Positions 19,081 to 30,978 of a stretch of DNA of 64,000 nucleotides are shown here, in pieces. Made by a program: the position numbers and the translations under genes. The notes beneath the pieces were generated by a model, which saw only the letters and a program-made list of their open reading frames with translations, made no database searches and was not told where the DNA came from. Source of the DNA: Zantedeschia hybrid cultivar (Eukaryota > Streptophyta > Magnoliopsida > Alismatales > Araceae); contig JARZZO010000002.1 in NCBI GenBank assembly GCA_030544215.1, positions 62,270,150 to 62,334,149 of the forward strand. Direction: 5' to 3'. Positions within the stretch are counted from its first letter, which is position 1. Each line of letters opens with the position of its first letter.

Positions 19081-21087
19081 CTATCTAATGCCTACTAGCA
19101 CAAATTTCAGTGCATGCATTTTGAAGTTTGTTGGTTGGAGTGCACTCAGCATTGCATGTAGTTGATGACTCAGAGTGTTATCATTGAGGATCCAGAGAAA
19201 ATAATTTTTCAACATGGTCAATGGGATATTGGTTCTACTTGATTCATATGCCATGTCAAGCACGTACCCCGCTTCTTTTCCTTGACTAAATTGAAGGACT
19301 TGATCCTCGATAAAAAGATCAAAAGTTCCCAGAATGATGGGCCATTGATTCAATGTAGGGGATGATCCAATGTCGAAGATGGGGAAATCATCAAATATGT
19401 GGCTCTTATCCACCTGAATAAGAGTATCTTGGATCATGTCATGTGGCTGCTTAATGAAATGATCAATTGACTACAAAGCACCCGACGTGCACTTTAATTT
19501 GTGGATTCCAAATTTCTCAAAGATAGAGACTAAGAACAGGTTCAGTTTGGTCTCAAATTTCAATAAAATCCAGTAAAGATTGATGTTATCGATATTAAGT
19601 TGGGCAACACATTGAGTTTCTTTGAGAAAATGACTGTTGATGTGGACTTGGCCCAATAATTCCATCACCTCCTTGAGTCGGGCCAGCTTTTGGAGGCTAT
19701 TGGGCTTAGATTCTCCAACCCTCGGGAAACGGATCATAGGTAGGTGAATATCTGAGCTCTCACTAGAATCCTTCTCGTCTCCTTCATCTCCCCCCAACTG
19801 ACCCTCAATAAGCTCTTCTTGATGATTAGCTAAGTCTATGGCTTCAGTTTTCTCTTGATGCCATTCCTCAAGATTATCCACTTTCTGATCCATTAGGAAG
19901 AAGAAATATTCAAGATCCAGACCATCATGTGTATTTAATTCCTCTGTGGGAAATAGAAAGTGTTCAAAGTCCAGATCAATATCAAGCAAATCACTCATTT
20001 CTCCTTCTCCTTTTTCCTTCAAGCTCTCCTCAAGAGAGATAGGTGTGATCGTGAATTCACTTTGCTGGTCAGTCTGAGGGTTTTCCATCTTCTCTCTATC
20101 CACCTGGTAGATATCTTCCAGAATATCCACTTTCTCTATTGGGAAGGAAAAATATTCGAGGTTCGGACTAGCATGTATATTGACTTCCACTGTGGGGAAC
20201 ATGAAGTGTTCAAAATCCGGATTAACCTCTAAAAAATCAGTCATTTCCCCTTCTCCTTTTCTATCACTTAAGCTTTCCTCAGGACAGACAAGTATGATCA
20301 TGGATGCATCTTGTTGACCAGTCACAGGATTTTTCATAGATTGATTCATGCTAGCATTCCATATTCTCACCTGATACAACTCCTTAAGATTCTCTCCGTT
20401 TTCAAGATCAGGCATGATGTGACCATTTCCGGGTTGAGCGATTTCAAGTTGAATTTATGAGTTGATTTGTTGGTCAAAATCAGGTGAGAAAGATTGCAGA
20501 TTTTCAATGGGCTTGCTAAGCACTTTTTCTAAATCCATCCTTAGATTAGTTTCAGTCAAACAGTCAACTAGGGCCTGCATTCTACCAATGATTTGTTGTT
20601 GGGCCAAGACTATTTGTTCAAGTTGCATTAATTGATCATCTTGAGGATGCGGATAACTGGGCTGATAATCAGATTGCGAAGAATAAGAATATGTCGAATA
20701 ATTTGATTGGAAGCAAGGTGGACAAGAGCTTGTGGACAATGGATAATCGGAGTGTCCATGATTGTGGGCCAAACCACTAGAGTAGACTTGGAATTGGGGC
20801 CAATCCGAGAAGTCTTGGATAGCTAGACTTGGAGCTTGGGCCTGGTGAGGTAGAAATTGAAGAGCAGGTGGGGTATCATAATGGTCTTGATTGGCCCAAA
20901 TGGGGCATCTCTCTTGATAGGTATATGATTGTGTGGGAGATGAGGACGGTTCTAGGCCCAAAACTAGAAATTGATCGATTGTGTGGGCCAAGTTGTCTAG
21001 CTTATCTAATATGTGAGCCAAATCCATATTAGGTGGTGGAGGGAAAGGTGTGATGGTATTAAGACATGGGCCAAGAAATTGCTTCAT
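19081..21087 (-). pseudogene. Unrecognised repeat-containing ORF of complex G, copy A (broken)
   Basis: The frame runs on the minus strand, the element's sense direction, from ATG 21087 (MKQFLGPCLN). It is proline/serine/tyrosine/glutamine-rich at first (to about 20650), then has a helical QLEQIVLAQQQIIGRMQ stretch. A TAA at 20455-20457 replaces a glutamine codon of copy B. From 20415 it holds two repeats of about 80 residues, with the shared words KGEGEM, DFEHFxFPT and LEYFxF, plus a partial third, then an acidic part and a leucine-rich C-terminal part. A TAG at 19471-19473, shared with copy B, separates the last 118 residues (19437-19081). I recognise no Gag, protease or other domain. It may be a non-autonomous element's own structural protein. 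Confidence 0.6.
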
Positions 21088-21279
21088 TTGAGTCTACTCC
21101 ATGCTGAAAATCTTTTTATTTTTATTTTTTATTAATGATGCAAACAAGTTAGCACACAATTATTCCTAAGACAACTATGGTTAAACTAGCCTACATGATG
21201 TGTTTCTCACAAATTAATCTAGGTTTAATTCAAGTCCACCCTCACAATTATCAATCGGCCAGGTAAGAGGAGGGGTGGT

Positions 21280-22597
21280 TGTAGGTGCTTAAAATGCTCG
21301 TGTGATTAACATGAAAAATCTATGTTGTTTAGTGTAAACTAACCTATTAAAAACAGCAACTAAGTGCAGTGATCGCCAAAAACTTTTGACTTAAAAGTTT
21401 CAAAAGAGAGTTTTGATCGCCTACCTGTTTGAACGCGGAAGATGTTGAGTCCTTGATTCCTCTCTTTCAGCCGGCTGAAGAAAGAGAGCCATTTCTTTGT
21501 TCTTTTGTTCTTGCTGTTGAGTTTGAGGTTGAGGATCGTCCAAAAATCCTTCTGACTTTGTGCTTGATTTCCCTTTTTGTTCTCTTGTTGTTGTTGAGTG
21601 CAGCAGAAATAGAGAAAGAGAAAGGAAATTATGATGAGAACTTTAAGTGGAAGCAGTATCTAAACTAATCATGATTTTAAGCAGCAAACTTACTTGTTTA
21701 AATGGTTTTGAAACCCCTTAAATCAAATAGGTTTTGAAAGATGATGTTGTGGTGTGTGTTGCATGAAATGATTATGAAGAATAAAAATATGTAGAATAAA
21801 AATGCAGAAATGAAACACTTATGCCCAATGGGATGAAGCCTTGAAAGGATGAAGATTCTTGAAAGAACGCCGACTTCTGGAAATGGCAGCGCTCCGGCGT
21901 TCCGACGTTGTTGCTCCGATCTTCAACTCGCTATAATAACCTTAATGGCTTTCAACTCTCTCTTTTTCAATGGGGCTCAACATTTTTTGCTCTTCAAGAT
22001 GTAAGGTATTTATAGGCTTCTTCTGCGTTTGCGATTAACATAGAAAATTCTAGGATTTATCTATTTTAACCGACAGATAAATACTGATTAATTCATCTTT
22101 ATCTGTAATTATCTAAAACGCGTCTACCATGGCTGACGCCTTTCAGATTAATTAAGATAAGGATAAATATCCAGGAAAACTTATCTTTATCTTTATTAGC
22201 TAAAACGCGTCTACATGTGTAGACGTCCTTTACACTAATTAAGATAAGGATAAACATCCGGAAGAGAAGTTAAAATAGCTTAGGAAACCTAAAACGCGTC
22301 CACTCTTACAGACGCCTTTTAGTTAATTAATCAACTGATTAAAATTCAAATTTAAACGTTAAAATATGAATAAACTCTAAATCGCGTCCACACAGGTTGA
22401 CGTCTTTCAGACTTCTGCATATTTTAACTGAAATTTGAGCTAAAATCAATTCAATTGATTAACTTAAACATGTCTGTTAAACCTGACACTCAAAATATTA
22501 ATAAAAATTAATTAATCATTAAATATCAGACCATTCTGAGGCATTATTATATGATATGAAATTTACTTGAAACGATGTCAAAATTAGCGTGTCTACA
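21280..22597. repeat. Solo LTR I inside complex G copy A
   Basis: The ends TGTAGGTGCTT and GTGTCTACA enclose 1,318 bp, flanked by perfect duplications GTGGT (21275-21279, 22598-22602). Copy B has the uninterrupted site near 31093. Orientation is not fixed, since no primer-binding site or purine tract exists. At 22115-22415 it carries four quasi-inverted repeats with arms CTAAAWCGCGTC and GACGYCTTT. The 79-residue frame at 21429-21668 has no recognisable domain. Confidence 0.9.
22115..22415. repeat. Four GCGTC/GACGY inverted repeats in solo LTR I
   Basis: Units begin near 22116, 22199, 22290 and 22378. Each reads CTAAA(A/T)CGCGTC, 9-14 bases, then GACG(C/T)CTTT. Between the first three is a repeated AATTAAGATAAGGATAAA word. 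The arms resemble those of the Tekay LTR hairpins although the LTRs otherwise look unrelated. Confidence 0.7.
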
Positions 22598-22602
22598 GTG
22601 GT

Positions 22603-23331
22603 GGGAGGCTCCCCCTACTTTCGTAGGGACCTAATTAAAGAACCACCGACCCACTTAGGCGTTTGCCATTTGACCTCTAGCCTTAGACACCGGTCTCCAA
22701 AAGTGATAGTGGGCTCAAGCTAGACCCAAATCTCATTGTGAACCCTAAATTGAATTCCTACTCACTTTTAATAGGCTTGGGTTAGTGAAAGAGTGCAAGG
22801 GGTGGTTGTTTTTGGGCCAAGGAAGGGTAATCAAATCTCCACCTTATTTTGTTAATGGACTTGCCCTTAAGATATTTTTATGTGAAGTGCACAACCAATT
22901 CAAACAAGGGGTTCTATGCAATCATGGCAATGCATGAACATGGTATTTAAGGAAGGTAGAAATCTCACCTTGTCCCCCGCAATCTTCAACAAAATGAAAA
23001 TTTACAAGAAAGGAAACAGTCTAAAAATGCAGTCCTAAATGATGCATGACCTAATATGGAAGGTTTCTAATCTTGGAAATGAAGATTTTTAAATTTGGAT
23101 GTTCTTCTTTTGTTTCTTTTTTAGTTAATGGAAACCCATCTAAACTAGAAACTACAAAAATGGAAACTAACTAAAGTCAGGAAATTGAAACATAGAAAGT
23201 TAGAACACACTTACCATGATTTCGCTTTCCCTTTTTTTTTTTTTTTCAATATACCTGTAAAAATAAGAAAAAGAAGGTTAGCTAAAGAATAATTACACTA
23301 AATCCAAGATAATAAAAATTAAAAATTCAAC
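22603..23331 (-). other. Complex G copy A, 5' leader
   Basis: It is non-coding and matches 31099-31828 of copy B nearly base for base. It includes a T-rich run at 23227-23246 that differs slightly between copies. With 21088-21274 it forms the leader between the primer-binding site and the ORF, about 0.9 kb once solo LTR I is removed. Confidence 0.75.
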
Positions 23332-23349
23332 TCCCCGGCAACGGCGCCA
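23332..23349 (-). promoter_or_regulatory. Primer-binding site, complex G copy A
   Basis: On the minus strand TGGCGCCGTTGCCGGGGA follows the LTR end after five bases (ATTTT). This is the primer-binding sequence widely seen in plant Ty3/gypsy and related non-autonomous elements, usually assigned to tRNA-Asp. Confidence 0.9.
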
Positions 23350-23354
23350 AAAAT

Positions 23355-25693
23355 TGATCGTTCCAAATTGTGCGTCGTTAAACACTCATGAGAACGTTCA
23401 ATCTAAATTTATTCGGCTCATTTAAATTCAATTTTGAAAATTAATAATGGTGAGTCCGAGTCGAACCACAGGGAGTTAAATTTTTAATTTCGAAAACCTT
23501 AGATTTTAATTATCTAAAAAAAAACTGAGAATTTGAATTGATTAATTAACTACCTAATTAAGTAAAACTAAATTTACGAATTTAACTAACCTAATTTTTT
23601 TAAAACACAAATACAATAACATTTTAAAATTGAGAAGAGAGAGATTAACAAAATATTATAACATAACTTCTATGTTAAACTAAACGACTTTTATGCAACA
23701 ACAACTTAATTTAACTAAACTAGAATAAACCAAAAGAAGTACAAAAGAAAATAAATAAAAAATGATAAGAATAGGGCAAGTTTAAGCAGTGGGTGTTTCA
23801 ATCTTCAAGTGCGCTGGAGTGCTTGGATAGGTGCAATTGCTGGTGCGGCTTGACGCATGGAGCTGCTGGCTGTGCATGCATGCATTCACTGGGGCAGCAC
23901 ATGGAGGACATGCATGGGAGGTGCTGGCAACGTGCAGGTGCTTCTGCTGGTGGCTGAGGGATGCTGGCGCGTGGTGGAGGCTTGCATGGCGGCAGGTGCA
24001 GCAAGCTTCAGCTGGCTCCCATGTGCTGGGTTGCTTGCATGCATGCAGGTGGAGGGTAGCTGCTGAGACGTGTGTTGCGCAGGTGCTTTGAAGCTGCTGG
24101 AGACCCGTGGCTGTGCAGCCGTGGAGGGCTTCAGCTTGGACAGCACGTGGAGGTGCAGGCTTCAACCTGGAACTTGCCGGCGTGTGTGGGATGCACTGCT
24201 GGTGGCTTCTCTGCGTGGAGGAGCTTTGGGTGCAACTTCAGGTGAAGAATGGAGGAGGTGCTGGCAGCAGGGTGTGCGTGGAGACCGGCGGTGCTGCGGA
24301 GAAACCCGGCTGGCGGCGTGCGTTGCTGGCACGTGGAGGAGCTGTTGGAGCCACGCCCGAGGATGGTGCTTGCAGCAGAGTGCTGGTTGCGCGTGGAGGG
24401 TAGGAGGAAGCCGCTAGTGGAGTGCGGTGCAGCGCGGTGAACTTGCAGGCGCGTGCTGGTGGCTTGTAGGTGCTGTGCTGGCATGCGCTGCAAGTGCGTG
24501 GAGGTGCAGCTGCGTGGACGTTGCCGCTGCACTCGGGTACGTGCAGGTGAGCACGGCTGCGCGTGGGGAGTAGGAGGAACGACGAGGGAGATGTTGAGAA
24601 GAGGAGGAGAGAACCAGAGAGAGAGTGGACAGGGGGAGAGAAAGAGTTACCGTAGAGGGAGGAAGAGAAGAGAGAGGAAGGCAGAGAAAGAGAAAGGGAG
24701 CTGTGGAGGGAGAGAACGAGAGGCTGGGAAAAAGGGGTAGAAGAAAACGAGAGAAAGTTGTACGGGAAGAAGCTGGGAAATGAAGAGAGAGAGAGAGAGA
24801 GAGAGAGAATCTGCCGGGCAGAGATAGAAATCAGAGAGGGAAAGAGAGAAAACCGAGAGAGAGAGAGAATTGGAATTAGAGGGAAAGGAGAGGAAGAGAG
24901 ATCGAGAGAGAGAGAACATAGGGAGAGAAAGAAAGAGAGAGCTGCGTGGGAGAAAGAGAGAGAAGGAGGAGCTGTGGAAGAGGGGAGAGAGGTTCGGAAT
25001 TGGAGAAGGAGGAGGATAGGGGCTGTGGGGGGAGAAAGGTTACGGAGGAGGAGAGACTAGGAAATAGAGAGAGTTCGAGGCTGAGAAGAGAGGAGGGGGA
25101 AATATATAGAGAGGAAAAGAGACGTAGGAAAGGAAACTGGAGAGAAGGAAGGAATCGGTTGCTGGGAAAACGGAGAGAGGTGTGGGAGAGTTTTGGAAAT
25201 AAAGGAGAGAAAATAGAAATAGATAAATAAGAAGGAAAGAAGGGAAGGGCGGCGGCTAAGAATTAGGGTTTTCTTGGTAAAGGGTTAGGGTAACCCTAAT
25301 ATGAGGAACAAATTACCAGTTTGCCCCTTTGTCCTTTTATTTTTCAAAAAGATGGACAATTTTGCTGAGATTTGAACCCCGGACCTCCCACAAGCCCGCA
25401 AAGTCTGAACCATTGCACCACGGCTTCCTTCATGTCCTGTTCACATAAAATAAATTCAAGTTAGCATATTATCTCATTTATTTATTTATTTCGTCTCAAT
25501 TTTGTCGAAAAACCGCAAATGCGCTATACTCCTTTAATCACATGAAATGACGATGTTTTTAAGTCAAAATTTGCCGAAATTGGTACCGTTGGATTTGGTA
25601 CGCAATTATCTATCATTTCATGCAATTTTACAGATAAAAACATGAGTATGATGCGTATGATTGAATTTAAATGATCAATTTAACATTTTATCA
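23355..25693 (-). repeat. Complex G, LTR 2 (middle, complete)
   Basis: It is 2,339 bp, TGATCG...TTATCA. It serves as 5' LTR of copy A and 3' LTR of copy B. It has the same layout as LTR 1 and is complete at its inner end, where it meets a purine tract. Confidence 0.9.
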
Positions 25694-25706
25694 CACCCCC
25701 CAACTT
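25694..25706 (-). promoter_or_regulatory. LTR-adjacent polypurine tract, complex G copy B
   Basis: On the minus strand AAGTTGGGGGGTG abuts the LTR start TGATAAAATG. This is the expected plus-strand primer. Confidence 0.85.
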
Positions 25707-25811
25707 ACTCATTGCTAGTCCCTTAGCAATGCAAATAAGGAAAAGTTATGACAAACAATGAATTATCATGCTTCATTTGTAGTATCTTTCACAATCAATT
25801 TAAGTGGTAGC

Positions 25812-27809
25812 TGATAAAGTGTTAAATTGATCATTTAAGGGCAATCATATGCATCATACTCATGTTTTTATGTGCAAAATAGCATGAAATGATAGATAAT
25901 TGTGTAACAAGTCCAACGGTACCAATTTCATCAAATTCTGACTTAAAAATATCGTCATTTCATGTGATTAAAGGAGTATAGCGCATTTGCGGTTTCTCGA
26001 CAAAACCGAGACGAAATGAATAAATATGATGATATTTTCATGATAATGCGCTAATTTATATTTATTTTATGTGAACAGGACATGCCGACGATGCAGTGCA
26101 GCTGGTGGAGTTTTCGGAAATTTGGGGGAGGTCTAGTGTGCGGATTTCAACTAAAGTAGGGGTAAAAATGCAATTTGATCCCTTCCTTCGCTCGAGTTTC
26201 GTAAAACCCACTATTTCCTTCCGTCTCTCCGATTTCCTAACACATCCCTTCCTTTATTTTAAAAATCCTCTCTCTCTCTCTCGTTTTGGAAATTTGAATC
26301 CAATTTCTTCTCCAGTTTCTTTTTCCTCTCCTTTAATCTCTTTCCTTTTCTAAATCCGATTCTCTCTTCCTCTCTATAAATTCCCCCAACCCCCTCTCTC
26401 TCTAGGACTCTCTCTCTCGGCAATTTCCAGGTTCTCTTTCTCCCACGTTCTCCTCATCTTCTCAGCCTCTCCCTCGCTGTCTCTCTTTCTTTTTCTCCCT
26501 CCACAACACATGCACCTCTCTCCCTCTCTCGGTTTTCTCTCCTTCTTCTATTCCTCAAACCTGCAAGCCTCCACTCTGCGGTGAAGCTCGGTTCTTCCAG
26601 CAACCCTTGCGATGAAGCCTTGCTCCCGAGCTCCAACGCACCGCCAGCAGCGGCTTCTTTCCTCCTGCATGCGTTGAAGCCGACAGCAGCCCCATCAACT
26701 TCCAGCAACATCTTCTCCACCTGCAGCACCAGCTCCACCCGAACCGACAGCCGGCAGCTCCTTCCTCCTCTTGCATGCAGCAGCCGCGAGCCAGCAAGCT
26801 CCACGGCCTTCTTCCACCAGCACCAGCGCAGCACCGCCAGCAGCGGCTTCTTTCCTCCTGCATGCGTTGAAGCCGACAGCAGCCCCATCAACTTCCAGCA
26901 GCATCTTCTCCACCTGTAGCACCAGCTCCACCCGAACCAACAGCCGGCAGCTCCTTCCTCCTCTTGCATGCAGCAGCCGCGAGCCAGCAAGCTCCACGGC
27001 CTTCTTCCACCAGCACCAGCGCAGCCTCCACGCCAACCAGCTCCACCCGAACCGACAGCCGGCAGCACCATCCTCCTGCATGCGTTGAAGCCGACAGCAG
27101 CCCCATCAACTTCCAGTAGCATCTTCTCCAACACCTCCAGCGCATGCATCAAGCAACGCCAGCTTCACGGCCTCTAGCATCCTCTAGCTCCACGTGCTGC
27201 CCATGCACGCTTGGTGAAGCAAGCTCTTCCAGCGCCGGACCACTGCGCCACACCCCTCACCGGCGGTCCACTGCACCAGCCGGCAGTTTTCACAAAGCTC
27301 CCACAGATTAATGCTTGTTGCCCTGTTCTTTTCTTTCCCCTATTAGTTTGATTATTTAGGGTTAGTTAGTTGTTATTTAATATTTTGATTATTTAGTTAA
27401 AAAAATTAAATTTTGTTATTTATTTCATAATTTTTAGATAATTCATGTTTTACACGTAGTTAAATTTAAATGTCTTTGTCATAAATCTTAGTTGTGTTTT
27501 TTTTTTTTTATATATGTTTGTGTTTAATTTCTGAAAAAGAAAAGAAAAGAAAAAGATTTGTTTAATTAAAGCAATTATACTTTTAAGTAGCATTAGTTAA
27601 TTGAGTTTTAGCTTAATTAAGTAATTAGTTTACTTAAATTTTCACTTATTTTTAGATTAACTAAAGTTCAAACTTTTCAAAATTAAAATTCTTTCTCCCT
27701 GTGGATCGACTCGGACTCACCACTATTTTCAAAATTTGATTTGAGTGAGCCGGATAAATTTAGATTGAACGTTTTCATGTGTTTAACGACGCACAATTCG
27801 AAACGATCA
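25812..27809 (+). repeat. Solo LTR H, plus orientation, same broad family as the G LTR
   Basis: The ends TGATAAAGTG and AACGATCA enclose 1,998 bp, flanked by perfect duplications GTAGC (25807-25811, 27810-27814). Its first and last few hundred bases match the reverse complement of the G LTR; the middle differs (CT-rich then CAG-rich, rather than the TGCATGC-rich segment). It is therefore a relative of another subfamily, the same as solo LTR F. Confidence 0.92.
26641..27140 (+). repeat. 193-bp tandem repeat in solo LTR H
   Basis: The word CCGCCAGCAGCGGCTTCTTT starts at 26641 and again at 26834, with the following sequence repeated (GTTGAAGCCGACAGCAGCCC, then TTGCATGCAGCAGCCGCGAG). A partial third copy starts near 27067. 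This gives about 2.4 units. Frames through it show matching protein repeats on both strands, as any tandem repeat with a period near 3n would. Confidence 0.85.
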
Positions 27810-28663
27810 GTAGCCGATTGGTTAAGCTAAAAGTTTTCATATCCCACAATATTCTGATTCACGACAGTTGATTGTGCATGAAAATTGACATGTTTAGAAT
27901 TCGTTTCCGACCTTTCTGGTATATTCTTGCCTTTACTACCTTTTAGATAAGACTACCTGGGGAGGAGAAGAGAATAAAAGGTTTCCCGATCAGTCAGTGA
28001 CGATCGTTTTTCAGTTTCTGTCCCGACTCAGCACTTTTCATGACTTGGTCTTATTTTTGGTACGATGGACTTTTTGGCGTGGCTTTTTCACTTCATTGTA
28101 CTTTTGCTTTTGAGAGTGCGTATTTTTTGCCACTCTCTTTGAATTGCCTGAGGGGAGGTGCGTACTTTTTGTCACCGACCTTCCTTTAGCTCTTTTAACG
28201 CCTTTTTTTGCCTTTAGTGTTTACAACTGTCCATTTTAAATGACCGCCTCGTTTAGAGTGTTGAGTGGGACAGTCCCTTATTACGGATCCTACACATTCC
28301 TTTCGTTCAACCCAAAAGAAAAATTTAGAATAAGTAGTCTTATCCTTAAGGTTAGTTCCAGCAATTCTATACTTTTAAGATCTTTCATTTATTCTAAGTT
28401 GCCGTGTGTATGTGAAAATCATCCTGCCGTGAATTTTTGTGAAGTGGGATATTTAAACTTTGAAGGTTCTTTAACCAATGTGACAACCAAAAAAACTGAT
28501 TTGTTTAAGATTTACTTAATGAAACATGATTTTCATGCAATTTTCATAGGATGAGAAAAGAAGTTTTTGAAAGAAAATTTAAAATTTTTGACTATTTTTT
28601 AGTGAAAGATATCAGTTTTCTTCAAAAGATTTCCAATAAATGCACATATTAAATTGATTGTCC

Positions 28664-28676
28664 CACCCCCCAACTT
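28664..28676 (-). promoter_or_regulatory. Internal polypurine tract, complex G copy B
   Basis: This is a second exact copy of AAGTTGGGGGGTG on the minus strand, about 0.97 kb upstream of the LTR-adjacent tract once solo LTR H is discounted. It is placed like a central polypurine tract; that role is inference. Confidence 0.55.
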
Positions 28677-28899
28677 GATTGACATTGTCCTCAATGGCAT
28701 AAAAGATATGAAAAACATGTCAGCCAGAAGAGAATTGTGAAGGAGAGAAACAACATGTGATGACGAGGATGCGACATACCCAAGGCGACTGCTGCTCAGG
28801 GACCTAAAAGGAAAAGAAATACAAAAACGGAAGTAAAATATTGGGTTGCCTCCCAACAAGCGCTAAGTTTATCGTCTTCAGCCACACGGAATGTGCACA

Positions 28900-30921
28900 C
28901 TATCCAATGCCTACTAGCACAAATTTCAGTGCATGCATTTTGAAGTTTGTTGGTTGGAGTGCACTCAGCATTGCATGTAGCTGATGACTCATAGTGTTAT
29001 CATTGAGGATCTAGAGAAAATAATTTTTCAACATGGTCAATGGGATATTGGTTCTACTTGATTCATAGGCCATGTCAACCACGTACCCCGCTTCTTTTCC
29101 TTGACTAAATTGAAGGACTTGATCCTCGATAAAAAGATCAAAAGTTCCCAGAATGATGGGCCATTGATTCAATGTAGGGGATGATCCAATGTCGAAGATG
29201 GGGAAATCATCAAATATGTGGCTCCTATCCACCTGAATAAGAGTATCTTGGATCATGTCATGTGGCTGCTTAATGAAATGATCAATTGACTACAAAGCAC
29301 CCGACGTGCACTTTAATTTGTGGATTCCAAATTTCTCAAAGATAGAGACTAAGAACAGGTTCAGTTTGGTCTCAAATTTCAATAAAATCCAGTAAAGATT
29401 GATGTTATCGATATTGAGTTGGGCAACACATTGAGTTTCTTTGAGAAAATGGTTGTTGATGTGGACTTGGCCCAATAATTCCATCACCTCCTTGAGTCGG
29501 GCCAGCTTTTGGAGGCTATTGGGCTTAGATTCTCTAACCCTCGGGAAACGAATCATAGGTAGGTGAATATTTGAGCTCTAGCTAGAATCCTTCTCGTCTC
29601 CTTCATCTCCCCCCAACTGACCCTCAATAAGCTCTTCTTGATGATTAGCTAAGTCTATGGCTTCAGTTTTCTCTTCATGCCATTCCTCAAGATTATCCAC
29701 TTTCTGATCTATTAGGAAGAAGAAATATTCAAGATCCAGACCATCATGTGTATTTAATTCCTCTGTGGGAAATAGAAAGTGTTCAAAGTCCAGATCAATA
29801 TCAAGCAAATCACTCATTTCTCCTTCTCCTTTTTCCTTCAAGCTCTCCTCAAGAGAGATAGGTGTGATCGTGAATTCACTTTGCTGGTCAGTCTGAGGGT
29901 TTTCCATCTTCTCTCTATCCACCTGGTAGATATCTTCCAGAATATCCACTTTCTCTATTGGGAAGGAAAAATATTCGAGGTTCGGACTAGCATGTATATT
30001 GACTTCCACTGTGGGGAACATGAAGTGTTCAAAATCCGGATAAACCTCTAAAAGATCAGTCACTTCCCCTTCTCCTTTTCTATCACTTAAGCTTTCCTCA
30101 GGACAGACAAGTATGATCATGGATGCATCATGTTGACCAGTCACAGGATTTTTCATAGATTGATTCATGCTAGCATTCCCTATTCTCACCTGATACAACT
30201 CCTTAAGATTCTCTCCGTTTTCAAGATCAGGCATGGTGTGACCATTTCCGGGTTGAGTGATTTTAAGTTGAATTTGTGAGTTGATTTGTTGGTCAAAATC
30301 AGGTGAGAAAGATTGCAGATTTTCAATGGGCTTGCTAAGCACTTCTTCTAAATCTATCCTTAGATTAGTTTCAGTCAAACAGTCAACTAGGGCCTGCATT
30401 CTACCAATGATTTGTTGTTGGGCCAAGACTATTTGTTCAAGTTGCATGAATTGATCATCTTGAGGATGCGGATAACTGGGCTGATAATCAGATTGCGATG
30501 AATAAGAATATGTCGAATAATTTGATTGGAAGCAAGGTGGACAAGAGCTTGTGGACAATGGATAATCGGAGTGTCCATGATTGTGGGCCAAACCACTAGA
30601 GTAGACTTGGAATCGGGGCCAATCCGAGAAGTCTTGGATAGCTAGACTTGGAGCTTGGGCCTGGTGAGGTAGAAATTGAAGAGCAGGTGGGGTATCATAA
30701 TGGTCCTGATTGGCCCAAATGGGGCATCTCTCTTGATAGGTATATGATTGTGTGGGAGATGAGGACGGTTCTGGGCCCAAAACTAGAAATTGATCGATTG
30801 TGTGGGCCAAGTTGTCTAGCTTATCTAATCTGTGAGCCAAATCCATATTAGGTGGTGGAGGGAAATGTGTGATGGTATTAAGACATGGGCCAAGAAATTG
30901 CTTCATTTGAGTCCACTCCAT
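28900..30921 (-). pseudogene. Unrecognised repeat-containing ORF of complex G, copy B (longest open version)
   Basis: From ATG 30921 (MEWTQMKQFLG) it is open for about 447 residues to a TAG at 29578-29580, then continues in frame (29556-29290) to the shared TAG at 29290-29292 and a further piece with another stop at 29011. The N-terminal about 150 residues are rich in P, S, Y and Q; residues near 150-180 form a QLEQIVLAQQQIIGRMQ helix-like stretch. Two repeats of about 80 residues follow, each with E-E-S-L, KGEGE, DFEHF and LEYF words. The region after them is acidic (EGQLGGDEGDEKD). The frame lies in sense with the element and keeps its length in both copies better than its surroundings. No family was recognised. 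Confidence 0.65.
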
Positions 30922-30978
30922 GCTGAAAATCTTTTTATTTTTATTTTTTATTAATGATGCAAACAAGTTAGCACACAA

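Larger units (their letters stand above)
25707..28529 (-). other. Complex G copy B, 3' non-coding region holding solo LTR H
   Basis: Outside H this leaves about 820 bp: 25707-25806 and 27815-28529. I see no protein domain; the plus-strand frame 28240-28554 has no recognisable motif. The words GTGCGTA near 28118 and 28158 are a short local repeat. The counterpart in copy A has been deleted. Confidence 0.65.

Noticed and set aside
26454..27152. 232-residue minus-strand frame with strong internal repeats in H
   Set aside because: The repeats are the DNA tandem repeat read in one frame; opposite-strand frames are equally long.
28240..28554. 104-residue plus-strand frame
   Set aside because: Antisense to element G, no recognisable motif, and it crosses a deletion breakpoint word.
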